Positions 1 to 11,476 of a stretch of DNA of 54,864 nt are shown one piece after another. The position numbers were made by a program, and so were the translations under genes. The notes under the pieces are model-generated. The model had not been told where the DNA came from. It saw nothing but the letters and a program-made list of their open reading frames with translations, and ran no database searches. The stretch is from Phoronis australis (Eukaryota > Phoronida > Phoronidae): contig NMRA01001051.1 of assembly GCA_002633005.1 (NCBI GenBank), positions 1-54,864 of the forward strand, in the 5' to 3' direction. Numbering within the stretch: position 1 is the first letter of the stretch; every line of letters begins with the position of its first letter.

Positions 1-10
1 GCTTGATCCC

Positions 11-52
11 AGACCGCCCCGAGATGCTCCAGCAGCCAACTCGGGGCGGTCT
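11..52. repeat. GC-rich perfect hairpin, 13-bp stem
   Basis: AGACCGCCCCGAG at 11-23 is followed by a 16-nt loop and its exact reverse complement at 40-52. It is the most GC-rich spot nearby. Its role is unknown. Confidence 0.85.
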
Positions 53-305
53 CTCACGAGGGTTTAGCGTTATGACAACATTGTACACTTCGGGCTCGGA
101 ACACCCCATGTTCAGTTCAGTATCAGTTTGATTGTCAACGAGTCACCCTTTCAGGCAATGTGCACAGTAAGTCCTTGGAAGCTATTCTCTGAATCGTGTT
201 TGCACGTTGACAAAAAGAGGCGAAAACAACAAATTAAAGAGGGCCCGCTATCGGATTTCTCACTCTTATATATGGAGCAGAATCATTGAAAGCTAATGAA
301 TTGTT

Positions 306-419
306 ATGGAAAACGCAATGGCGCCTAACGATGCCGCTAATATAGCCAAACTCGTCGAGATTGCGCGTGACTACATATGTGCCACTAAGGACCAGTTCAG
401 ACGAATATCTGCAAGCTGA
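306..419 (+). CDS. Unassigned 37-codon ORF
   Basis: A short frame with ATG, reading MENAMAPNDAANIAKLVEIA and then RDYICATKDQF, ends at TGA. Composition is protein-like but it is short and isolated, and no domain was recognised. Confidence 0.12.
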   Translation: MENAMAPNDAANIAKLVEIARDYICATKDQFRRISAS

Positions 420-898
420 TCCGTCGTCCCCTCACCTCATTCCATAGCTCGACAAGAATTACCCGCACACAGTATAATCGGCACTTGATACAAAATAGGA
501 CAGCAATTTGTGGAAGTCCATCAATTCCACGAAGAAATGTGGTGTAGCAGTACTTCATATATCACCATTTGTCCAACGAACCACTTCAGTTGTGTACCCT
601 CGGCAAAAAGCACAATTCTGGTGGTTTTCTCAAAATGGACGCTCCACTGTACATGTATTTGAACCTCCTCCCGATATGCGAATCAAAGAAGGCACTCAAG
701 ATGCGAGCAGTTTAGCTAAGCACTATAATGAATTCGAAGTTGAACTTGAGACCGATAACAGAAAGTTTCTTGATTGAATGGATTTTGATAAGAAGAAGAA
801 ATATTCCCGAAAGAGATGACACCGCTGCTTTTCCGTAAAAATAAACCCTGGAGCCCAATAGTTTCGTTTTGGTCGGAAAGCAGCCAGTGCCTTATTGC

Positions 899-1200
899 AT
901 GAAACAGTCCCAAATAGGAACTCAACTAAGGTCCCTAAATCTAATGCATGCTTGTGTACTTGTCAAAACACTGAATGTCTTTTCTTATACTGTTTTAGTT
1001 TCATTACTAAGTAAGTTTTGGCTTTGATACAAAACGAGAGTGAATTCTACATGTGCGTTGAATTCTCAATATCATTGTAAACCAGTATCGATCTTTTCAT
1101 GCAGCACTCCTTATTTAAGGACTAAGTCCGTGTTTTTTTCAATGAATAAAGGGTTCAGATTTTAGATATATTATTAGAAAATGTCATTAGCCAAAGAGGA
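899..1200. repeat. Dispersed repeat, copy 1 (about 300 bp)
   Basis: This aligns with 19945-20242 in the same orientation, with shared blocks CAGTCCCAAATAGG, ATTTCATGCA-like, TTAAGGACTA and ATGTCATTAG/GGCCATTAG near the right end. It is non-coding. Confidence 0.6.
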
Positions 1201-1670
1201 GCTCATAATAAGATAAAATGACAGAAACATTTTACATCTGGGAGTAAAGAAGGACATAAATATGCAAAAGATTTCGGGACCTTACTTGAGTCCCTAATAG
1301 AAACTGTTTCATGCAGCCGGACACAGGACTCTTAATGACAACCAGAGGTGGGGTCACATCCAGTTACAGTATCTACATTAGAGTGAAGTTCTTGAGTGTG
1401 GAGCCACAGAGGTTTCTCCCCTTTTCCTAGCTATCAACAAGGAAGTACAACACCGGGCAGTAATCGAGATACATAAACTCAAAATGGCGAACGTCTACTG
1501 TGCTTGACATATCTGCAGTGTTTTCGCGAGGTCCATATCCCTACCACCGTCGTGGGCGGCGCACGATACCGGACTGGGGGTTATAGCACTCCACTTACAT
1601 GTATTTCAGTGCTGGGCCGCCCATTGGCATGGTCGGCGCGCACCATTGGGAGCTGCGGGGGCTAAAGAGC

Positions 1671-1694
1671 CCCCCCCCCCCACACACACACACC
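1671..1694 (+). repeat. Poly-C and CA simple repeat
   Basis: A run of at least ten C is followed by CA dinucleotides. Other homopolymer runs are at about 11820-11843 (T), 11894-11906 (C) and 54168-54179 (C). Confidence 0.9.
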
Positions 1695-1964
1695 TTTATT
1701 TCAATGCTGCGCTGCCCATACACGTACATGTACTGTACATGTACATGTGCAATAGCCGGTCATAGCAATGCTGACCCTTGGGAAACTCACGTCTGTTGCG
1801 ACGTACTTGATCTCGATCCCGCAGATGTTGCGTATCAGTTTTGCTCCTGAGTGTTAGAGTTACTTTCCGGACTCCACGGTAACAAAACTGACACGTTTTC
1901 AAGACAAGCGGTAAGCAAACCACTAGTACCGTACATGTACATGTGAATAATGTTGTTGTCTCAC

Positions 1965-2132
1965 CTGGGCAATTCCCCCAACGCCTGTCATTGTCGTAAT
2001 TAGAAGTGATAGAACACCACGGTTGACTGTGGTCGGCCCCAGTGCATTCACTATACGCGACACCTTTGTATATAAACGGGAACTTGCATGATGAACCACC
2101 GCCATTCCCTCCGTATGTTGGTAGGTTAGTTT
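1965..2132 (-). CDS. Gene 1 exon 6: fibronectin type II domain
   Basis: This 168-nt exon (acceptor TTTGCAG, donor GTGAGACA) is phase 1 at both ends. It encodes a full FN2 domain: CKFPFIYKGVAYSECT, PWCSITSNYD and RRWGNC, with all four Cys. It lies in a different frame from the longest open frame in this stretch. It is the last gene 1 exon recognised before the window edge. Confidence 0.9.
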
Positions 2133-5100
2133 CTGCAAATGAAATGACGTAAAAAAGAACTGACCACCTAGAAGTTTCTCTATGACTTGTGACCTCCCAG
2201 TGAAATTCTTTGAAAAAAGGTAATAATTCTTAACACAAAATTAATCGTGAAATTTGGCAAATACAATGTATGTCAAATTATAAAGTATCCATGATAAAGA
2301 GCCTAAAAGTTGTGTGTAGAGATATTCAATCACTTTAACACATAGTAATTGCGACCAGGTAACAGTCACCTTTTAAGCAACAAATTTCAAACCAATAGAA
2401 AGCGTTTGAAAATTCCTTACTATGTTTGAAACAGCGGGATAATTTACGGCTTTGGGTAGAAACCGCTGAGCTACACGACTAACTTCGTAAGGTCGAACAC
2501 GATTTTTGATCAATGTTGCTAAACACTTTCTAATAGCAGAGCACACACACTGTAAGTAGCTTTAAGTATATTCACCGAAATCGCCCGTTCGCGTTCCCGT
2601 GAAAGGCCCGGAGACATTCGCTAAATATAAAAATGCAAAATGCTATCAACAAGACGTCATCTTTCTGCACACTCACCGAATGACCGCCTGAGATCGTTTT
2701 CCTCAACCGTTATGGAAGCACCCATATTATTACCCCATCCCGTATAGGAATCTGGCACACCATATCCGGAGCATCCACCCACGTTGAACTTGATGACTAT
2801 GTCCCCAGTTTGTTGCAGATCGCAAATGCCGTCCACTGAAATGGATAGACGAAATTTCAAGCTCCGTTCTTTTGAGATTTGAAAGGTGAAAGACTGTGCT
2901 TGCTCAATGGATCTCTGTTAGGCTGTCAGATTTTTTAATAAACGCGTCCCACTAGTGGCTGTTCGTGTCAATCTATGCTATTAAGTCCTAGCATATGCTT
3001 CAAGTAGTCGTTGTGTACATGTAAGTGGTTCACTTTGTCCTACGAGTCTGTAAAAGATCACATTTAATGACAAAGTCCGGCCTTATAATGACATAGTCTC
3101 ACTGAGCACTTCGGTATTCGACGAGATTCGGAATAACGCCACCTTATGCCGGCATTGCTCAAAATGAGAAGGTAGGAAGTGGCGCCAATCTCTCCTTAAT
3201 CTCTATACCAAAACACGCCACCAACATGTCATTATAAAGTTTGTCCGCAGCACATTTCTTTGAGACTTTTAGAAACTCTCCCCCCTCCAAGAGCAGAATA
3301 GATTCACCAGTGAATAATGAAAGCATTGGTGGTTTCCGTGGCACTGGACATTTATTTATTCTCCTAATATACACTGGTACGGTCGCGAAGTTAATAGCGA
3401 GAAATTAGCCACTCAAGCTCAAAAGATATCAATATGAAAGGGACGCAGTACTCTTCAAAATAGTTCTCACCTTGGCCTGGACGATAATCATCTCGCCCCG
3501 TGCCTTTGTACCACGCTAACTCTATTTTGCCTGGAGAGGAACACTCTTGGTCGTTAAAAGTAAAGTACCATCGGGAGCAACATCCGCCGCAGTTGTAACT
3601 CGAGCGAACGACGCCTCGGAATCTGACCCTCAATGATGTGTAAGCATACTGCTTCTTGAAGGTCTTCGTCTGAAACATTGCCATTGTTTTTCACAATTAG
3701 CACATCACCCGGAACACCTCGGTTATTTTCGTAACCTTAAACTCCCCTTTAAGGTGAACGGTTCAAGCTATGCGATGTCAATCATACGGTAAGTTACAGT
3801 GTATTTCACTAACAAGCTGGAGACAGTTTGGTCTCAGGGATGACGTTTGCACATGCGCAGATAACGTTTACCTTGGGAAATTTCAGGTTCCCTTGCGTTC
3901 CAAATGTTCATTTACATGTACAACAGGGCGTTATTTATGGATTTTCAATATGTCCTTAAGTTTCATTATCCTGCTCATTGTTTTACTTGTCTTTTCTGTT
4001 TAGAAAAAAATCTTCTTGTGGCATCAATACAATAACTATCTCCGTATCAAAGCTATTTATTCAGAGCCACAGACAACTATAACGTGAAAACTAATCAATT
4101 CAAATAACCCCGTTAACATCGAAAGCTTGTTCGTGTTTGCTATTACAATTTTCTGTTTCATGGTTTGGATATATGCTTATCAGCGGACGGATGGGAGTTA
4201 TAAAACAACGTTGGACGATTTGTCCCTTGAAATGTTTTCAGAGTTGAGAAACACGAAGGACATGCGGCGAGACACATTAGCTGGGGCAACGAAAGCAGTG
4301 CATTTTACCCAGTAATTCCACAATTCAAACTTACCGAGCAACCACTCATTACATTTCCATTTTACCGCGCTACGCTAAATAGAACAAGAGCATAAGCCTA
4401 CTTTCGAAACACCCTGGTACTGTACGTCAGAATGATTTTTAGAAACATGCGTTCTGATAAAATTGGCAGGCTAGGTTAGGATTAAAGTGTGAAGTTTTAG
4501 GATTGCTCGCGAAACGGTATTGCAAACCACACTGCCTTGTATGTTATGGACCCAGAAAGACGGAGAGCGCAGCTGAATACGAAGTGCGGAAGGAATTGTA
4601 CATATTTTGTCTTTGGTCTGAACTTACATGTACAAGGGATTGTCCTACCAAACATTGAACTGGACAGTATACAAACTAAGCATTATCAGGGCAGTAATTC
4701 ATTCGATTGTAGATCGAAGCATTCATTTTCGTGACTCAAACCAGGCAAATGAAACCTAATCCTGATTTCCATAAGGGCTTAGGTGTGTTTCTATCGGAAA
4801 TTTTACGACAAAAGGGTAGCCAGAGCGTCCCTTTATATAACAAACCCTGAAACCGCAAGGAGATTCTGTTAATCATTTTAAAGAAAAAAACACAATTCGC
4901 TCGATACTCAAATCTACAGCACCTTGCTTTGTATTCTCCAACGTGTGCTTCGTCAGCGTTTCCATATAATACCTGAGGGTACATGTATATGAATATGTTC
5001 TTGACGATAAACCAACAAAATTTCCTGAAAACACGGCATACGCACACATGAACGTAGCACCGAAATCATGAATACAGCTTCGGGCAATGACCTGTAAAGT

Positions 5101-8100
5101 ACGTTCACTGACGCTTGAAAACAGTCTCGCAATCACAAAATAAGGTTTAGACACCCAAACAGAATGTCTCCTGGACTCCTGTGATTAAGATTCATGTACA
5201 TGGCTCCGCGAAGAGCCCATACAGTGTAAGTCTTGATTGCAGTTGCCAAAACTCTGATTGCATCCAAGGAGCCGCGCTTTTAGAGTGCGTAATCGTGGTG
5301 CTCTTCAAAGTCTGTGTGATGGGTTTTCAGGTCAGTGAGCCTTCATAATAAGAGCTGACACGTTCATGTATGTCCATAGGCGCTTGCATCGTGTTGTTTC
5401 GGTAGCCTGAGCATACATGTATTCGTAAAATTCTCTCTCAAGACGGCCTTTCCCGAATTACAGGGTCAACACAAAAATCATGGGTGTCAACGCGTATTTC
5501 GATTTCAACTAAACACAAATGGTCGTCTGCCTCGTAAACCAACACTTGTGCATTATGTTCTTTAGTCCCCCTCATATTACCTCATATATAACCGGAAATG
5601 GTATTTTCAAACGAAAAAGTGAGACGTGATTTTGTAATATTGGGCATCTTTAAGTAATTATACCAAGCTACAACCTCTACTTTTTATTTCTCTAATATAT
5701 CGTCCCTTTGCCGAACTTATTTTCAGCGTCAACTTACTCGACGTTTAAGATATCGCCATCTGATGACTCGCCAAAAGACCTCAAACTATCGATGAGTTGT
5801 ATGTTAAAAGTAAATTTGATTTCCATCAGTCGTTCGAATAACGGGATGGGTAAAGAACCCGTGCTATTTTTGAACCCTGAATCTTCGTCAACAGTAAATC
5901 TCAAATAATTCGAGAACCGCAAGTCGAAGCAAAAAAACTTCATCCAGTAATCTGATACCACTAAATGAGGTCTACTAACGCACAAAATTTCAAAAAGATT
6001 TGTTGAAAGAAGTCAAGAGGACACGAGCAGTCACATAAAAATTGCAGGCATCGAAAAATCTCTATTGACTTAAAAACAGTAGGACTTTGAGAGATACATG
6101 GATGACACGACGATTCAAAGATGGCATCCAAACGCCACCATCGGTACTAATCCCGCCCCCTAAATAATGTAACCAATTAACAAAGGCGCTCTGATGGAGA
6201 GAACCTTGACGAGACGACTGAAGAAGGGAGTGGGATGAAAAAGTCAAAGACTGAAATTATTTTACGTAATATTCACATTGGAACTGTGCTCATGTTGCAA
6301 TCTAAAAACGCTGACATACTCACGCGACTGTTTAAACGTGCCAGATTCTAAATGGAGCATAGGGAAAATAGGGATTTTCTAAACGTACCGTATTGTTTCA
6401 GAAAGTTTATTTACCATTAGGTTTCCGTTGTCGGTTCCGCTTGCGTAGTTCGTGTAATAATAGTGTCGGATATTGGCAACCGGAACTTCGTCACATTCTT
6501 TAAAGGGAGCTGTATTTGAAAAGAAAACTGTTAGTGGAATGATGCCATTCGTTGAGATGCCACGAGTTGGTTTAAACAGTTGAACGATATAAGATATTAC
6601 TAAGGGACATTCTAACTGGTTTCTAATAAAAAGTCATCCCACTGCTGTTATATAGAAGCGTGATTTCTTAGTCTGACCGAAGAGTCACTCCCTCGAATCC
6701 GCCTATGGTACATGTAGCCTACATGTTAATTTACCTTAGGGCCTGTATCTTACCCACACAGACACCTGCGTTGTTGGTGCAGTCTTTCATGCAGGCGTGG
6801 TCTCCATCCGCGCAGTTGGTGTTGCTACATTCGGTGCTGGAATCCGCCTTGTTATTGGTGTTTCCCTGAGAACAACGAAGTTTTGACGCTACAATGTATG
6901 TGAATGTAATCAAACCACTTTAAATCAAACTTGAATTAAACTTCTTACCCTCTCTCGACACACTCACCGTCTCTCCGATTTTGTATGCAGCTTTAGAGGC
7001 TGGGGGATATTCTCCCACCGACTTCCTCAAAATTCGTAGGCAAACCTATACCTAAGCGGATTTTCCATCAAAAATGTGGTTTCCACTCCACAACATCCTT
7101 GCTAAAACAGTGTCTTAACGGACAGTGTGTTTACGTTTCCGAAACACTTAAGGACAAAATGAGGACATGGACAAAGCCCATGGGACGATGAAAAAACGTT
7201 TTCACAAATGCAAATTGCAATTAATTAGTGGCATATAAAGCGAAGAGCCCACTGCAGGTTGATAAGTTTCAGGAATGGTAATGCTCAAATATCTAAAAAA
7301 GAGATACCAAAAAATTAAAACACACCTAGTGTAAGCACGGTTTACACTAGCAAACGCTTCGTTTGCAAAAACGACTCGTGCCAGATCGAAATAAATTGGC
7401 AACAAAAAATGCCAAACCCGACAAACTGGTTTGCTAATTTGAAAACTACAGATTTTGGTAAGAAACCCAATGAACAAACAGCTAAAAATAGTGTGACAGC
7501 ACGTATAAAAATGGCAGCCTCCATGAGAGACTAGGGCTTAGATGCGAAACAGATCCTTATTCGAGAATCCGAGAATGCGAGAAACATCAAAATCTGCACA
7601 ACTCTCATCACCTGAGGCAAGCATGTTGCAGATTATGTTACAGTTCGTTTTTCCCCATACAATTGGCAATATCTGGCTTTTTAATCAATAAAAATAATTG
7701 CAATAATTGTCAAAAACACAACAATGGGTACACTTTAATAACTTCTTCGTTATCTCTTTGTTTACAATCTCTAAAGTTCCTAATAAAATATTACTATTAT
7801 TCTCGTTATATTTATCGGCACTCCTACACGTAATTCTGATGTTTAGTGATGGCGTGTCATGGCCGTAGATGGCGCAATTTGGACCCGGAAATAAGTATAG
7901 ACATGCTCTCGCGCTGGGTTCAAAATGTCATGATGATCTCAAAATGGGATGCTATATATTCCTATATCGTTCACATAATCGCTGTCGTCAAAATCATTAA
8001 CATTTTAATTAATTATTCTTGTGACTTATTCCTGTTAATTTTACACTTAGTACCTACGCTATATATAATAGTGATATGTAATTCCCACAGGGCAGATAAG

Positions 8101-8932
8101 CCAACGCTATTCCTTGGTTTACTTTTAAATCAGTTTGTAGTTTTTCCCAATCAGGTAATGAGCTGATGTTTATGAAGTTAAAACAATCAAGCTAAACCAG
8201 CAAAGTATTCCAAACTTTAGGTAGCAAGCCTAAGTCCGTTTGATGCTGTTTGGCTAAGTTTACGACTGGTTGCAACTTATATAGTAATAACACCAGAGAA
8301 CACAGTGCGATGAGTTTTCGAGTGTCAATTGAGATGCGTCATTTTTATGTTGGAAGATACATTCTCTAAAGGGTAAAAATGCGTCAAAACTTATTTATAC
8401 GAAATACCAATATTCTACATTTCTTTGAATCTTGAAACATTTTTTCATCGGATAACACGTGGTCACCTGCATGTTCTCATATCTGAGCAATGGCTGCAAA
8501 TATTTGGAGACCGATACAATCTCGATATAATAATTTCCAAGTACATACTCTGTCGGATTCAAATTTGCCTATTCGGATAGTGTTTCTAATATTTCCTCCC
8601 ATGGCAACACCATTTCCTCGAGACTCCATCTGGTGATAGCTTTCCTGGGACAAGTAACATAAACCATTATCTTCTTCGTAATAAGCAGAGACGCAAACTG
8701 TATTTCTCCTGCAGTACACAGCACATTCTAACTGGCTTCTAATACCAGTTAGTTTCCCATAGAATGACGGTGAAAACGAACCCGAAATATTCGCCACACT
8801 AGCGATAAATCCGGGCCTCAACACAGCGCATGTTTTGATTCTTTCTCCAAACAATGTTCCGGACCCAGAACCAAAAAATAGACAAGTGAAAACAGCTGCG
8901 GCACGAAGAGGCATGGTGGTACGTGCCGCCAT
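1965..8932 (-). CDS. Gene 1: secreted PAN / Cys-rich / CTHRC1 / FN2 protein, partial (multi-exon)
   Basis: This is a gene-level entry for the part of paralogue 1 inside the window. The exons are 8549-8932, 6754-6865, 6415-6509, 3471-3669, 2677-2835 and 1965-2132, all with GT-AG borders and matching phases, giving 372 codons plus one base. The order is signal peptide, PAN, six-Cys module, CTHRC1-like domain and FN2, identical to the start of gene 2. The last exon ends in phase 1, so coding must continue, but nothing like the next expected exon (an exon A) was recognised in 1-1964. The rest probably lies beyond the left edge. Introns here (about 250-2700 bp) are shorter than in gene 2. The tight similarity and shared orientation point to tandem duplication. 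Confidence 0.82.
2677..2835 (-). CDS. Gene 1 exon 5: CTHRC1-like domain, C part
   Basis: This 159-nt exon is phase 1 at both ends (acceptor ATTTCAG, donor GTGAGTGT). It reads VDGICDLQQTGDIVIKFNV, GGCSGY, SYTGWGNN and [11 protein letters not shown]. It is one codon longer than gene 2 exon 6 and otherwise closely matched. It joins in frame to the FN2 exon downstream. Confidence 0.86.
3471..3669 (-). CDS. Gene 1 exon 4: CTHRC1-like domain, N part
   Basis: This 199-nt exon starts in phase 0 after ATGTTTCAG and ends in phase 1 before GTGAGAAC. It carries [47 protein letters not shown] and DDYRP. It is the same length as gene 2 exon 5 and differs at few residues. The CC pair plus RWYFTF core is the diagnostic CTHRC1 feature. 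Confidence 0.86.
6415..6509 (-). CDS. Gene 1 exon 3: sixth Cys and CTHRC1-like exon A
   Basis: This 95-nt exon (acceptor AATACAG, donor GTAAATAA) starts in phase 1 and ends in phase 0. It encodes PFKECDEVPVANIRHYYYT, then ASGTDNGNLM. The first part closes the Cys-rich module. The second aligns with CTHRC1 exon A of gene 2 domains 2 and 3. The corresponding exon of gene 2 domain 1 is the one that could not be found. Confidence 0.75.
6754..6865 (-). CDS. Gene 1 exon 2: short Cys-rich module
   Basis: This 112-nt exon (acceptor GTTCTCAG, donor GTAAGATA) starts in phase 0 and ends in phase 1. It encodes [26 protein letters not shown] and GVCV. Length, phase and Cys spacing are the same as gene 2 exon 3. 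The sixth Cys of the module (PFKEC) comes from the next exon. The family is not recognised; the spacing is not that of EGF. Confidence 0.85.
8549..8932 (-). CDS. Gene 1 exon 1: start, signal peptide and PAN/apple domain
   Basis: The ATG at 8932 opens 128 codons before donor GTATGT, ending in phase 0. Residues 1-27 (hydrophobic run AAAVFTCLFF) look like a signal peptide. The PAN domain follows, with Cys at about 35, 70, 74, 80 and 92: KTCAVLRPGF, LECAVYCRRNTVC and YYEEDNGLCYLS. An N-glycosylation sequon NIS sits near residue 48. The open frame runs on past the donor to 8477, but the paralogue splices at the same place, so the splice is preferred. Unlike gene 2, no intron separates leader and PAN. 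Confidence 0.85.
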
Positions 8933-10732
8933 AGTACTCTCGGAAACGCAAATGCGATTGGGGTCTCTGTGAAATTATTCAACTTAACTTTTGTCGATAT
9001 ACATTGCAGTGTGGTTATTCAAGTGCCAGTGGATCGATATCTGCATTTATTGTGTCAATAATTCATAACATCTTCATGTTATCCGAAAGACATCGACCGT
9101 GCGATGAATGTGGGGTCGCAATTTGTCTTGAAGTAATTATTGGTTCTTTGTTTTGGCTGCTTGTGTAGAACACTGTTGCGATATTTGTGATCAAGTGCTA
9201 TGTGCGGGTATCGATTAGACAAGGAATTCGGCATTGTAACCCGCTGGAAGCATTAATTTTCACCCGATACATGATCTCCCCAATTACAAGTCTACAAAGA
9301 TGTTGAACCTATTAACAACAATCATTAAGTTTATGCACGACCTTGTCGACAAGTCTTTGCATAGTCCAGCCCTTACAATAGACTTTAACACAGTGAAAGT
9401 ATATATTTTCTCAAACAAGAAAACATGTAAAATTTGAAATTTATTTTTTCCAAACGGCCATTCAGTGGGCCTCGTGACAATCATCCGTTTTAAATCGCTC
9501 AACAAAAAGGTGCATTGCTTGCAAAATACCGATTTTTTTGTTGCATGAACAATTTATTTTCGCGTGACATGAATGTTTACGACAGAACCCCAAAAACGTT
9601 GTCACTGTTTTCCTAATTGGCCAATAGCTAATGTTACATGTACATGCAATTTTTACGGTTTTTTTCTCAGGAAGACCATACAAGGCTTATTCTTGAGTAG
9701 GCCCTTCTCATGCAAAAGTGGAGGCGTAAAATACAATTCTGAACAGTGTTTGAGAGAGACAGCATATATCTTAGGGCAATTTTCCACTAATTTTTCCGTG
9801 TAATAATTGCTAAAATAGTCGTTTTCGCATTTTTCAATGTCCGACTACCTTTATGCAAACAAAGCGAGTTACAGCAAATGAAGTTTTATGGCAAGTACAC
9901 ACTACAACCCCTGTTATTAATGAACTAAGGCGCTCCAGATGTTTATCTTTGTGAAGAAGTTTACCAAAATATAATCTTACTTGGCGGCCATATTGTGTTA
10001 AGTAAGTGAATAATTGCCGTAGTATACATGTACCTACCTGGAAGTTTTGTGTGAATCCTTTCAAAGTTTTCTGATATACATGTATGATAGTCCGAAGTAA
10101 GCCAAATTAGGACATTTTTATAGGGTACTACAAAAGCTTAACATTGAGTTTTGATGTCAGTTTTACAAAACATTGCAAGTCGTTACCACTGGCCCACGTT
10201 CCGGTCGCCTGACAATAGAGCCGTCTGGAAATACCGCAGCAAAACTTTCACGTTTCAGTATTTACCTTTGTACAATGCAACACAGGTGTCGTTACTCGTC
10301 CTGCTTCTTAACGTGTAGTTTTCTCTTTCTAGTTACAGTAGTCATATAATTGATGCAGCAATAAGCCTGCCTCTCTGTCGAAGGAACTATATTTTGTTTG
10401 AGTTAACGGTACCAAATTACTCTTAGCTTGCCGAACCCATTTGAGAAGATAATTTTGTTAGTGCAAAGAATTGACAGTTCGTTATTCCTCAATATCATGT
10501 TTGTCGAAAAGCAAATCAAGCTTTAGAACTTGTTATCAAGCAAAAATTAGCTGTCAGAAACTTCTCAAATAGGGTCATGTTCTGTGAGGCTCACAGGTCA
10601 AGTTTTAAGAAACCAGAAGGAAAAACGTTTAAAGGGACACTATTGACAATGTACTTTCTTTCTGAGATCAGTCAAACGATTAGTAGAACTCATAACCTCA
10701 GCGGACGCAGTCCAACGTTTTTGCTGGCAGAG

Positions 10733-11476
10733 TTTAAGAGGAATGGAACGCGAAAGCTCGTAAAAAATGACTTTTAAACCATTCCTGACGAACGTACATG
10801 TACCATCTAGTGACATGTACATGTGTGCAACAAGCTTTACTTATTCTCTTCCCCTGCCAAGAAATTCCCGCAAAAACCATAAAGTTCACGATTTTGAAAT
10901 AAGCCCCAAAAGAAAAAAACTCTGTAGTCACTATAGAGTTCCTAATCTCCTTCCCACTTATGATAAACGCATGCATGTACTCAGTCATTCGACAAACAAC
11001 TGACTATCGGATGGATATTAACGGCTGACTATATGTGACTGTGATGGGACTCAGATCTGAGATCGATAGCACTGTATGAGACAAGCCAGTGAAGCAAACA
11101 ACTTTCCAGTATTTAAGAATATATTTGAATACCACGATACCATTATAACTAATTTTAACCAGTTAGGACTTATATCAATTGCCTCTCAATCACACTAGCA
11201 GCTGTTTGAATTAAGTCGAAATTGTTTTGTTCACACTAAAGTTCAAAGGTCACATTTTTATTTAAGGACAACAAGCAACGTCTATGTCTTGCCATACTCA
11301 AGAAGGAAACTTGCTCTACCATGAAGGAGAAATTTTGAGGATGTGACAAGCAGTTTGACATCAACAGAAATTCAAAATATTTACAAACAAACCGTAAACG
11401 AAACCTGTTTCAGTGGCAGAAAACTACTTTGAATAATTCAATTTAGTCTGCTTTTCGCGATCGAGGCCTCTTTAAG
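10733..11476. mobile_element. MITE-like element, copy 1 (744 bp)
   Basis: This element aligns along its whole length with 32645-33388. The two copies have the same length. The ends are inverted: one end reads TTTAAGAGGAATGGAACGCG and the reverse complement of the other end in copy 2 reads CTTAAAGAGGCCTGGAACGC. No coding frame is shared. It lies upstream of gene 1. Confidence 0.65.

Larger units (their letters stand above)
1..1964. other. Left-edge non-coding stretch (gene 1 intron or downstream)
   Basis: This holds a GC-rich hairpin, a dispersed repeat copy, poly-C/CA repeats and several TACATGTA copies. I saw no exon A or CTHRC1-like exon on the minus strand, so the next exon of gene 1 is probably outside the window. 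Confidence 0.5.

Noticed and set aside
5708-5985. Open frames on both strands in a gene 1 intron
   Set aside because: Both frames are open over the same bases, neither has a domain, and the gene 1 exons flank it without needing it.
6754-6865. EGF domain call for the Cys-rich exon
   Set aside because: Cys spacing lacks the C-x-C pair and order of canonical EGF.
8477-8548. Read-through of the gene 1 PAN exon to the stop near 8477
   Set aside because: A good donor (GTATGT) lies at 8548 and the paralogue splices at the matching codon, so the tail is intron.
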